From the NCBI GenBank assembly GCA_023410055.1, contig JAEYQK010000118.1, forward strand, positions 1-64,000: 64,000 bases of DNA, in the 5' to 3' direction. Each line of letters starts with the position of its first letter. Position 1 is the stretch's first letter. Origin of the DNA: Acidobacteriota bacterium. Lineage in GTDB: Bacteria > Acidobacteriota > Terriglobia > Terriglobales > Acidobacteriaceae. The notes under the pieces are model-generated. The model worked only from the letters and a program-made list of their open reading frames with translations, made no database searches and was not told the DNA's origin. This document shows positions 54,536 through 61,969 of the stretch, one piece after another. Made by a program: the position numbers and the translations under genes.

Positions 54536-55501
54536 ATGCAGATATACCGCAATCTCGAACAGCTTCCCTCGGACCTCGGCATTACTGTCCTCAGCGTCGG
54601 CAACTTCGACGGCGTGCACCGCGCTCACCAGAATGTTCTGCGCCATAACGTTACCCGTGCCCGCGAACTCGGTGCTACATCTATGGTCGTCACCTTTGAC
54701 CCGCATCCCGTCCGCATTCTGCGCCCCGACGTTCCCAAGAGACTGCTGACACCGCTGCCAATGAAGCTACGCGCGCTGGAGCGCTGCGGGATTGACGCCG
54801 TCCTCGTGCTCCCCTTCACTCGCGACCTCTCCATGACCACGCCTCGCGACTTTGCAGCGAACATGTTGCTGGGTCGTTTGCACGTCAAAGAGATCCACGA
54901 AGGATCCAATTTCCACTTCGGCCATCACGCCGAGGGCACCGTCGAAAAACTGGCGGAATTCGGCCGCGAACTCGGCTTCCACGTTGAGATCTATCCGCAG
55001 ATGCACGCCTTTGGTGAACGTGTTTCCAGCAGCCGCATACGTCAGCTGATTGCCGAAGGACAAATAGTCCGTTCTCGCCAGTTGCTAGGGCGACCGTTCA
55101 GCATTCTCGGCACCGCCGGGCGTGGTCGCGGCATTGGGCACCGCTACACCGTCCCAACCATCAATCTATCGAAATACGACGAACTTGTTCCTGCCGATGG
55201 CGTTTACATCACCTGGACTCGCGTAGGTCATGAGTGCTTCAACTCAGTTACAAACGTTGGCAATCGCCCGACCTTTGGGCCCGATTCCTTCGCCATCGAG
55301 ACCCATCTGCTTAACTTCCACCCGATCGATCTGGAGCCCGACACCGAAGTCGAAATCTGCTTTCTCCAGCGTGTTCGCCCCGAGATTAAGTTCCCTACGG
55401 TCGAAGCTCTTCGCGAACAGATCGCCAAGGACGTTCACCGTGCCCGTCGCTATTTCCATCATCTTGATCGCACACGTGGTCAAGAACTGACGCTGCTTTA
55501 G
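54536..55501 (+). CDS. ribF: Bifunctional riboflavin kinase / FAD synthetase
   Basis: RibF makes FMN and then FAD. The 321-residue protein has the adenylyltransferase domain (VLSVGNFDGVHRAHQNVLRHNV, FDPHP, GSNFHFGHHAEGT, SSSRIRQLIAEG) and the flavokinase domain (GTAGRGRGIGHRYTVPTINLS, GVYITWTRV, NVGNRPTF). It ends as usual. ATG 54536 follows an AGGAAAG site. Confidence 0.94.
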   Translation: MQIYRNLEQLPSDLGITVLSVGNFDGVHRAHQNVLRHNVTRARELGATSMVVTFDPHPVRILRPDVPKRLLTPLPMKLRALERCGIDAVLVLPFTRDLSMTTPRDFAANMLLGRLHVKEIHEGSNFHFGHHAEGTVEKLAEFGRELGFHVEIYPQMHAFGERVSSSRIRQLIAEGQIVRSRQLLGRPFSILGTAGRGRGIGHRYTVPTINLSKYDELVPADGVYITWTRVGHECFNSVTNVGNRPTFGPDSFAIETHLLNFHPIDLEPDTEVEICFLQRVRPEIKFPTVEALREQIAKDVHRARRYFHHLDRTRGQELTLL

Positions 55502-55575
55502 TCCCTAAGTACTTCCGTCAGTTGTCATCCATTCGGCACTGGCGTATGATGCCGCCTGAAATATCCCATCACCAA

Positions 55576-55884
55576 ATGACTACGCGCAAAGACCAACGGA
55601 CCGAAGTATCCCTACTTGTACGAATTTGGGGGATGGACTTTGACGGGAATCTGTTCCAGCAAGATGCTCGCACGTTGAACATCACCCCCGCCGGCGCGAT
55701 GATCGAAGGGATCACATTCAAATTACATCGCGGGGCAATCATTGGTATTCAGTGTGGCGTCGCTAGTGCTCGCTTTCGGGTCGTTTGGGTAGGTGAGAAG
55801 AAAAAGCCAGGTCAGATCGGAGTGGAACTCATCGAACCAGGGAAGTACATCTGGGGCACTCCACTGACTCGCACACTCCACTGA
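55576..55884 (+). CDS. PilZ-domain-like protein
   Basis: This 102-residue protein looks like a stand-alone PilZ domain, a fold that often binds cyclic di-GMP. RKDQRTEVSLLVRIWGMD gives an RxxxR-type motif, and TLNITPAGAMIEG takes the place of the D/N-x-S-x-x-G motif, though with Thr instead of Ser. Binding is therefore uncertain. Several in-frame starts lie upstream (55522, 55546); ATG 55576 is chosen for domain fit. It ends 4 bp from the convergent dsrE-like gene. Confidence 0.65.
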   Translation: MTTRKDQRTEVSLLVRIWGMDFDGNLFQQDARTLNITPAGAMIEGITFKLHRGAIIGIQCGVASARFRVVWVGEKKKPGQIGVELIEPGKYIWGTPLTRTLH

Positions 55885-55888
55885 TAAG

Positions 55889-56263
55889 TTAGAACGTCAG
55901 CACCTTGTCAGCGTCTTCCGTCCACTGCGTCAGGGTATCCATCGTGCTCCTTTTCACTTCGTCGATGAGAAACGTGTCCCCGACACCCCGAGCTTCCATG
56001 CAAGTGCCGCACGCATGCACCTCGCCGCCGTGAGACACGATCTGCCTAAGGAGTTCCTGCGGGTTGTAGTCTGCGTGGGCTGGCTGCAATCCCTTGAGTC
56101 CGCAGATCACACCATCGCCCAGCAGGAAGACGCGCAGCCCCGCGCCGGCTTTCCTGCTCACGGAAACCGCCAACCTCAGTCCGTTGTACGTTCGCTGACT
56201 CCCATGTGGCGAATCATTGAAGATGAAAAGATATCTGTGCACGTCCTCCGTTCTATCTGTCAT
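55889..56263 (-). CDS. DsrE-family sulfur-relay-like protein
   Basis: This 124-residue protein starts MTDRTEDVHRYLFIFNDSPHGSQRTYNGLRLAVSV and continues GAGLRVFLLGDGVICGLKG and VHACGTCMEARG. It matches the DsrE/DsrF-like fold, whose members handle sulfur on a cysteine. Three cysteines occur in the expected regions (VICGL, ACGTC). The start overlaps the stop of the DMT transporter gene (ATGA); a much longer open frame is discarded as a shadow. It is the last gene of the redox operon. Confidence 0.85.
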   Translation of the reverse strand: MTDRTEDVHRYLFIFNDSPHGSQRTYNGLRLAVSVSRKAGAGLRVFLLGDGVICGLKGLQPAHADYNPQELLRQIVSHGGEVHACGTCMEARGVGDTFLIDEVKRSTMDTLTQWTEDADKVLTF

Positions 56264-57261
56264 TCGATTGGCTCCACAATGGCTGCTTGCTCTGATCTTC
56301 TCTTGTCCGGCAACTGCACCAATACGGTCGACACGAGCACCAGAGCCATTCCGATGACTTGCGCCGGACCAATCAATTCTCCCAGGGAAACCGCCGCGAT
56401 CACAACCGTGAATACCGGTTCCAAGCAACTGGTCACTATTGTCCGCGTCGCGTCGAGATGATGAAGTCCGCCCACATAGCACGAAAAGGGCAGTAGAATC
56501 GAGACGATGGCGAACACTCCCATGAAGATCCACTGCTCGTGCGAGTAGTGCGCTCTGACGATTCTCGATGGCGGATTCACAAAAAGCCAGAATAGCGCCG
56601 CGCCCGCCAGTACATAAGCCAGCACGACCCAGCGGTCGTACTCTTTCACCAGCCTGGCAGCGATGATGTTGTACAGAGCGAATGAAACGGAAGCAATCTC
56701 CGCCGCAATCACGCCGGCGCTCTGGATCTTAATATCACCCGAAAGCAGACCCACGGCCAGTGCACATCCGAAAACGGCAAGAAAGACCGACGAGACGCGC
56801 TTCAGGGTGGCCCGCTGCAATCGCCTAGCGATCATGTAGAGCAACACCCAAATGGGGGCGGTGTACTGCAGAATGATAGCTGTCGCTACCGTGGTCTTCT
56901 GTATGGCGTAATAGTAGAAATAGTTCGACGCCGCCATGCCGGCGACGCCGACCACAACGCAAAGAAGAACGTCTCGCCAAGCCATCCTGAAAGCCTTTGG
57001 TCCACGAACCGCCAGGAGAGTGGGCAAGAGAATCAATGCTGAAATCGTCGTTCGGCTCTGGGCAAGGATCACCGGATCGATCGGACTTAGTGGGTGCCCG
57101 TGCAATAAGCGCCCAGTAAACGCAGCTCGGCCCAGACTCGCAGAAATGCCCCAAAACAGCGACGACGCTGCGATGTACAAGTAGCCCTTGACTGGGTGTC
57201 TTCTACTCTGAAAGGAGTTCTTCAATTCGGTGTCGGTCGAAACCAATGATGACCTCTTCAC
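56260..57261 (-). CDS. EamA/DMT-family permease
   Basis: This 333-residue protein has ten hydrophobic helices in two EamA repeats, such as GYLYIAASSLFWGISASLGRAAF, VAGMAASNYFYYYAIQKTTVATAIILQYTAPIWVLLY and LLPFSCYVGGLHHLDATRTIVTSCLEPVFTVVIAAVSLGE. Family members export amino acids or other small metabolites; the substrate here is unknown. The GTG start at 57261 overlaps the end of the glutaredoxin gene by 59 bp in another frame, a long but plausible overlap. Later TTG codons are alternatives. Confidence 0.82.
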   Translation of the reverse strand: MKRSSLVSTDTELKNSFQSRRHPVKGYLYIAASSLFWGISASLGRAAFTGRLLHGHPLSPIDPVILAQSRTTISALILLPTLLAVRGPKAFRMAWRDVLLCVVVGVAGMAASNYFYYYAIQKTTVATAIILQYTAPIWVLLYMIARRLQRATLKRVSSVFLAVFGCALAVGLLSGDIKIQSAGVIAAEIASVSFALYNIIAARLVKEYDRWVVLAYVLAGAALFWLFVNPPSRIVRAHYSHEQWIFMGVFAIVSILLPFSCYVGGLHHLDATRTIVTSCLEPVFTVVIAAVSLGELIGPAQVIGMALVLVSTVLVQLPDKRRSEQAAIVEPIE

Positions 57262-57439
57262 CGATTACTGTAGTAGGAGTTTGCCGGCTTTGGTATTTGA
57301 AAATTAGATCGTCAACAGCATTTTGATCCGCTGTGACGTCGCGATCTTCGAAATTGACACCTCTTCCCGAGAGGTAAGCCTTCAATGTGCGGCACGGCGG
57401 TCAACCGGGCTGCGAAAACACGACGACTGTCTTGCTCAT
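57203..57439 (-). CDS. Candidate selenocysteine-containing glutaredoxin (UPPC)
   Basis: Reading from ATG 57439 gives MSKTVVVFSQPG, then an in-frame UGA (57403-57401), then PPCRTLKAYLSGRGVNFEDRDV and on to a proper stop, 78 residues in all. Every expected glutaredoxin feature is in place: beta1 VVVFSQPG, the active site (normally CPPC), the TP motif QTPTTVIG and the GFD loop EEVIIGFDRHRIEELL. The UGA stands at the first active-site cysteine, residue 13, while Cys16 is kept. A SECIS-like hairpin follows. The alternative is a nonsense mutation, or a truncated start at TTG 57385 that would lack the active site. Neighbours are osmC upstream and a permease downstream. Confidence 0.8.
57358..57376 (-). 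promoter_or_regulatory. SECIS-like hairpin after the UGA codon
   Basis: On the minus strand ACCTCT (57375-57370) and AGAGGT (57364-57359) pair perfectly around the loop CGGGA, and a further T-G pair is possible. The stem starts 25 nt after the UGA and the loop 31 nt after it, and a G is in the first two loop positions, fitting the loose bacterial SECIS rules. Confidence 0.65.
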
Positions 57440-57487
57440 ACGCCCTATCAGACGAGCTAGGTCCGCAGAACGGCGCAAAAAATCACA

Positions 57488-57889
57488 CTATGGCACCACT
57501 TCGATTTCGTACGTAATCTTCGCCGTACTCTTCAACATCGCCGCCACCGAACAGTACTTCTCCTCGGATAGCTTCACTGCATCTTCGACCGCCTTGCGCG
57601 AAACGTTTCCAGTTACTCGGTATACCAGCTTGATGCTCGTATATACTTTCGGTGCTTCGTCCGCACGCTCCGCCTCGGCATGAACCTCAACACCGGTGAA
57701 CGGCTCCCGCTTCTTTCTCAGAATGCTTACCACATCGACCGCCGTACACGAGCACAGCCCGACAAGCACCAACTCCATCGGACCTGTCGCCGTCTTCTCC
57801 GGTCCCGCATCCACTACCATCGCGTGACCGCTCGAAGCGGTGCCTATGAAACGCTCGGCGTCAGTCCATTTCGCGCTTGCCATCGCCAT
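57488..57889 (-). CDS. OsmC-family protein
   Basis: OsmC/Ohr proteins detoxify hydroperoxides using a reactive cysteine pair. The 133-residue protein has the family layout: N-terminal strands, TGPMELVLVGLCSCTAVDVVSILRK with the first cysteine(s), then EEKYCSVAAMLKSTAKITYEI with the second. The segment CSCTAVD is slightly unlike the usual GGCTAMD. ATG 57889 follows a GAGGTAGTGAG box, 4 bp after the CDF transporter gene. The glutaredoxin gene starts 48 bp downstream. Confidence 0.88.
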   Translation of the reverse strand: MAMASAKWTDAERFIGTASSGHAMVVDAGPEKTATGPMELVLVGLCSCTAVDVVSILRKKREPFTGVEVHAEAERADEAPKVYTSIKLVYRVTGNVSRKAVEDAVKLSEEKYCSVAAMLKSTAKITYEIEVVP

Positions 57890-57893
57890 CTCA

Positions 57894-59330
57894 CTACCTC
57901 AAGTTGTCGGTCTGCGGTTCGGTGTGTATCAGTACTCTGAACAGATTCGGCGTCTGCTGCTTGAACTTCAGCTCCAGCTCAGTCGACAAATCGTGCACCC
58001 GCGACAGCGGCAGATTGTCTTCCATGGTGCAGTGCAGCGACACGTATAACCGGTTCCGAACTCGCTTCACCTTCACGTCGTGGACGTCGATCACTTCCGG
58101 AAACGCCCTCACCGCCTCCTGCAACTTACGCTCAAGTTGCGGATCCCTGTTCAGTTCGTTCCCTTCTTCGATGGTCGCGGGCTCACTCTCGATGTGCGTC
58201 AGAATGGTAGATATTTCTGGTACCTCGCTTTTGATCTCTGACTCCAGCAGCGTGACCTTGTCGTGCGCATCTTTGAGCATCAGGTTCTCGTCCATCTCCA
58301 GGTGCTGCTCGACATGCAAGCGCCCTCCGAGATCCTGAATGCTGATGTCGTGGATGTTGAAGTTCGACTTGGTGCCTACGCTGCGAATCCTGTCGAAGAT
58401 GCTTTCAGCCCCCGATGCCCTCGGGATCGAATGCACCACCACGTCAGAACCCGGCAGAACCGCCTGCACTGCGTCTACGACATTCGAGACCACCTGCTGT
58501 GACTTCTGGAACGTCACCGTGCGCGTCAAACCAAGCGTCAGGTCGACGAAATAGCGCGCGCCGGCACGCCGGATTCTGGCCCGATCGACCTCCAGCACAC
58601 CTTCAACTTGCGAGACCGCGCCAATAATCTGCGCTCTCGTGCCCGACGGTGCCGCATCCAGCAACGCATCAATCGTCTGGCGGCCCAGTCGCGCGCTGAC
58701 CCAGATCACCACGCCGGCAACGAACAAGGCCGAGATAGGATCGGCAATTTTCAGCCAAGGCAGTCTCTTCCACTCCGCTAATTGAACGAAGAACAATCCG
58801 GCAATGACGACGCTGCTCGACCATATATCCGTGCTGAAGTGCAGCGCGTCTGCCTGCAAGGCCTGGCTGTCGTACTTATCGGCAATCTTCTTCAGCGCCC
58901 GCGAACGCCAGAAATCCACGCCAATGGAGAAGAACATCACCGCGAAAGCCGCTATGCTCGGCTCTACCTCCGGCCCCTTATGAAAGAACATTCGCCGGAT
59001 CGCTTCGTAGATGATCCATATACAAGTCATGAACAGCAGCGCGGTTTCGATAAACGCAGAGAAATTCTCCACCTTCTCGTGACCGTACTGATGATCGGCA
59101 TCGGCTGGTTTGTCCGATACCCTGACCGAGAACAGCGTCACCACGGCGGCAACCAGATCGAGAGCTGAGTGTGCCGCTTCAGACAGAATTCCCAAGCTCC
59201 CGGTAGTAATTCCCACCACCGTCTTGAAGAGGGTGATCCCTACGGCGGCCAACACTGAGTTAAGCGCTACGCCGCGCTTCTCCGTCCGCATCTGGTCCGC
59301 AGTGAACAACGGCTGGTCGTGTGAGGCCAT
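57894..59330 (-). CDS. CDF-family cation efflux transporter with three C-terminal domains
   Basis: Cation diffusion facilitators export Zn, Co, Fe or related divalent ions by proton exchange. The 478-residue product has a six-helix domain with metal-site motifs SEAAHSALDLVAAVVTLFSV (H-x3-D type) and LQADALHFSTDIWSSSVV. Most CDF proteins are about 300 residues; this one continues with three successive cytoplasmic dimerisation-type domains: EVDRARIRRAGARYFVDLTL, NIHDISIQDLGGRLHVEQHLEMD and DVHDVKVKRVRNRLYVSLHCTME, each ending near a HxEP-like strand. It heads the redox operon. Confidence 0.9.
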   Translation of the reverse strand: MASHDQPLFTADQMRTEKRGVALNSVLAAVGITLFKTVVGITTGSLGILSEAAHSALDLVAAVVTLFSVRVSDKPADADHQYGHEKVENFSAFIETALLFMTCIWIIYEAIRRMFFHKGPEVEPSIAAFAVMFFSIGVDFWRSRALKKIADKYDSQALQADALHFSTDIWSSSVVIAGLFFVQLAEWKRLPWLKIADPISALFVAGVVIWVSARLGRQTIDALLDAAPSGTRAQIIGAVSQVEGVLEVDRARIRRAGARYFVDLTLGLTRTVTFQKSQQVVSNVVDAVQAVLPGSDVVVHSIPRASGAESIFDRIRSVGTKSNFNIHDISIQDLGGRLHVEQHLEMDENLMLKDAHDKVTLLESEIKSEVPEISTILTHIESEPATIEEGNELNRDPQLERKLQEAVRAFPEVIDVHDVKVKRVRNRLYVSLHCTMEDNLPLSRVHDLSTELELKFKQQTPNLFRVLIHTEPQTDNLR

Positions 59331-59462
59331 ATCGCACAATTATCTCAGGCACTCCCAGTCTTGTCAGTCGTAAGCTAGGTTCACGTTTCAAGACCCATAT
59401 GCTACGATTTTCCGAGTTGCACAATTCACACGGACGACTGGCTCCAAGGCAGCCGAAAACAG

Positions 59463-60557
59463 ATGACACAGCGCAAGCAGGCTGTCCTCGTAACCGGAGT
59501 ATCTGGAAATTTGGGATCGCGGCTTCTGCCGCAGCTCCAAGCCTATGATGTGGTCGGCGTCGATGTCGTCCCCCCAAGCGTATCGATCAGTCGCTACGCC
59601 CAAGTGGATTTAGGGCGCGAATCGTCCTGCCGCCTTCTCGTGGAACTCCTGCGAGAAACCAAGGCCGTTGCCGTCGTCCACCTCGCATTCATCGACAACC
59701 CAGCGCGAGCCGGCGTTTCCGATACTCAGCGTCAGTGGCAAACCAACGTTGCCGGAACCGCTCGCGTTATGGAAGCAATTACTGAAATCAACCGTAGTGG
59801 CGGCAAGATCAGCAAGTTCATATTTACCAGCAGTGCGCAGGTTTACGGACCTCGCCTGGAGTCACCCGCAAGCGAGAGTTCGCTGCTGGCGGCCTGCTCT
59901 CTTACGAGTGCTGTTCACAAAAAATCCGCGGACGAAGTAGTTCAATACCGTGCATCCAGCCTGGGCCCGTGCAGCAGCTTTATTCTCCGCGCCCAAAACT
60001 ATGCTGGCCCAGACGCCGACAGTTTCACGCTCGCTGCCCTGCGTGGCATACCCAGCGGCCGCGCCGAACACGCTTGCGAGTGGCGCAAGCGGAACAAGCG
60101 CATGCGGTTCTTCATACCGTTCGGCCAGCACTACTTGGAACGAGAACTTCAATTCGTCCACGTTGACGATATGGCGCGCCTGATCGCGCATATCCTTCAG
60201 CGTTCTGGCGCAACAACGACAACTATCCTTAACGTCTCTGGTCGAGACGGTTCTCTCAGCTTTGAGCGCTGTGTGAAACTCTGCGGCACGAAGCTCCGCC
60301 GCCTTCCGACCGTCGCTGCCTGTCGCGCCGCGCTTCGCTGGTATATGAATCGTGGCCTGTCCACCATCCCACCCCAAGCCGTGCCCTATCTCCTCGGCTC
60401 CAATCCAGTGGACACAAAACGACTTCGCGAGTTCCTCGGCAGCTCCTACAAGGAAGTAATTCGCCACACCGCCGAATCGGCTTTGTCAGACACCCTGCTC
60501 ACCCGAGGGCTGGGAGATGACGCACTTCACGCAGTATCACTCAGTGTCGGGTCATAA
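59463..60557 (+). CDS. NAD-dependent epimerase/dehydratase-family protein, atypical active site
   Basis: This 364-residue extended SDR has the NAD motif VLVTGVSGNLGSRLL, the VVHLAFIDNP strand, IFTSSAQVYGP with the catalytic Ser/Thr region, and RAQNYAGPDA near the substrate pocket. The family YxxxK dyad is not found: the aligned stretch is LTSAVHKKSADEVVQ, with no tyrosine. It may therefore bind nucleotide sugars without the normal chemistry. It is a single gene, divergent from the CDF operon. Confidence 0.75.
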   Translation: MTQRKQAVLVTGVSGNLGSRLLPQLQAYDVVGVDVVPPSVSISRYAQVDLGRESSCRLLVELLRETKAVAVVHLAFIDNPARAGVSDTQRQWQTNVAGTARVMEAITEINRSGGKISKFIFTSSAQVYGPRLESPASESSLLAACSLTSAVHKKSADEVVQYRASSLGPCSSFILRAQNYAGPDADSFTLAALRGIPSGRAEHACEWRKRNKRMRFFIPFGQHYLERELQFVHVDDMARLIAHILQRSGATTTTILNVSGRDGSLSFERCVKLCGTKLRRLPTVAACRAALRWYMNRGLSTIPPQAVPYLLGSNPVDTKRLREFLGSSYKEVIRHTAESALSDTLLTRGLGDDALHAVSLSVGS

Positions 60558-60623
60558 GCGGACCATTTACCGACGTTCATTAGCGCACAACAGAGAGCTT
60601 GGCAAGAAACTCGGCTTTCGACC

Positions 60624-60643
60624 CTTGCGCCTTCGGTCGCAAG
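60624..60643. terminator. Weak hairpin between convergent genes
   Basis: CTTGCG and CGCAAG pair around CCTTCGGT in the 110-bp convergent gap. No T-run is present. Confidence 0.3.
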
Positions 60644-60667
60644 CACCTCGCTGCAACACGACAACAG

Positions 60668-61798
60668 CTATTTCACATCTCCTTCTTGCAACGATAGAAA
60701 CCGTTCAATTCCCCTCCGCATCATCTCGCCGGGAGGCAAATGCGGATTTTTGTCATATTCCGCATCGTAGACCTTGAAGAAGATGGGGAAATCATAAGCT
60801 TTTCCGTCATATGCTGTTCCGGTCCACGCCTTTCGACTCGAGGAAAGCACCTTCTCCTTGTAGAACTCCGCCAGACTCTCGAATGCCCGCCAGAGTACGG
60901 CGTCGCACCTCACGTTGCGAACCTTGACCCGGCACAGCCCGCTGTCCTGCTCCAACATAGACCTCGATTCTCTTAGCAAATTGGTTCCGATCTCGTGATG
61001 GATGAGGTCAACAAGTGAATCCATATCTTCGGGCGAGAAATAGAAGTTGTAACGATTGGGGGCCAGATCGTTGGCTGATGGAAGACCTTTGTTCGCTGTC
61101 GTGAGGACAATCTCGAAATGCTCGGCGGGGAACTTCGTTTGTACGAATTCTTCCCACTTTTCGATGCAATGACTACCTTTGAATTTCTGATCAAGTAAGC
61201 TGGCGGTGCGGTCAAGTTTCGCTCTCTCCAAAGGCCACACGTTCTGGGCGTAGCTATCAAAGTTGCGCAATAGAATGTCCGCCATCTGGAAGAAGACGTC
61301 CTGGTAGCTATCCTTGCTTTTCCAGAACATCTCAATTACGGCATCAGGCACTGCCATCTCTGGATAGGCGCTATTAAATCGACTAAATGCGGATTTGTCT
61401 TTGAAGGTGGCTTTTGCCAACGTCAGGTACTGCTCCAGCTTCGCCTTGTCATCGATGCTTCCTGTTCTTGTTGGCAAAAAGAAGAGTAGCGGCGTGAGCA
61501 CTCCACTGTTCCCGTTTCCCCACTCCAAGAATTTCCTGTGATCCCTGATATAGTCAATGTCTTCCTGGCGGACAAAGCGTGAATAGACGGAACGGTACTC
61601 CGGGTTGTCCATGTTGTGGTCTTTCCAGACCTCTCCAACAACGAACAAGTGAAGAAGGTAGTTGGGGACGATTTCAGTCGTAGCTACTATTCGTTTTTCC
61701 GAACGATTGTCTGCCAGCAGAGCAAACGCACTATTACCTAGTAACAGCAGGACTAAAACGGCAGAGATGTTGCGAAGCCAAGTTCGTGAGTTTGACAT
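60668..61798 (-). CDS. Exported protein of unknown function with degenerate zincin-like motif
   Basis: This 376-residue protein has a signal peptide (WLRNISAVLVLLLLGNSAFA) and is otherwise soluble and helical. Residues DLIHHEIGTNLLRESR look like a metallopeptidase helix in which the second histidine of HExxH is lost (HEIGT). A conserved-looking C-terminal part (RAFESLAEFYKEKVL) could carry a glutamate ligand. No family was recognised. The codon usage appears less GC-biased than in neighbours, as judged by eye. ATG 61798 is chosen; a TTG lies four codons upstream. Confidence 0.6.
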   Translation of the reverse strand: MSNSRTWLRNISAVLVLLLLGNSAFALLADNRSEKRIVATTEIVPNYLLHLFVVGEVWKDHNMDNPEYRSVYSRFVRQEDIDYIRDHRKFLEWGNGNSGVLTPLLFFLPTRTGSIDDKAKLEQYLTLAKATFKDKSAFSRFNSAYPEMAVPDAVIEMFWKSKDSYQDVFFQMADILLRNFDSYAQNVWPLERAKLDRTASLLDQKFKGSHCIEKWEEFVQTKFPAEHFEIVLTTANKGLPSANDLAPNRYNFYFSPEDMDSLVDLIHHEIGTNLLRESRSMLEQDSGLCRVKVRNVRCDAVLWRAFESLAEFYKEKVLSSSRKAWTGTAYDGKAYDFPIFFKVYDAEYDKNPHLPPGEMMRRGIERFLSLQEGDVK

Positions 61799-61969
61799 GG
61801 ATAGTATCAACGCAGCTCCAAGTTCAATTGAATCTGTCCATATAGACGATGAACTTCAACTCTGGATAGCGCGCATCAGTTTCGCTCCAACGTTTGTTGA
61901 ACCTCCGTCTCACCATCTATACTTTTCTTTCGACATAAATCCGCACTCTTGAAAGGGTTCTAGTTCAGA

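Noticed and set aside
56264..56533. N-terminal extension of the DsrE-like gene
   Set aside because: It is the out-of-frame shadow of the DMT permease; ATG 56263 overlaps the permease stop in the usual ATGA form.
57386..57439. Reading the glutaredoxin as a pseudogene with a nonsense mutation
   Set aside because: The single UGA falls exactly on the active-site cysteine, the frame is otherwise intact and a SECIS-like hairpin follows; not excluded, but less likely.
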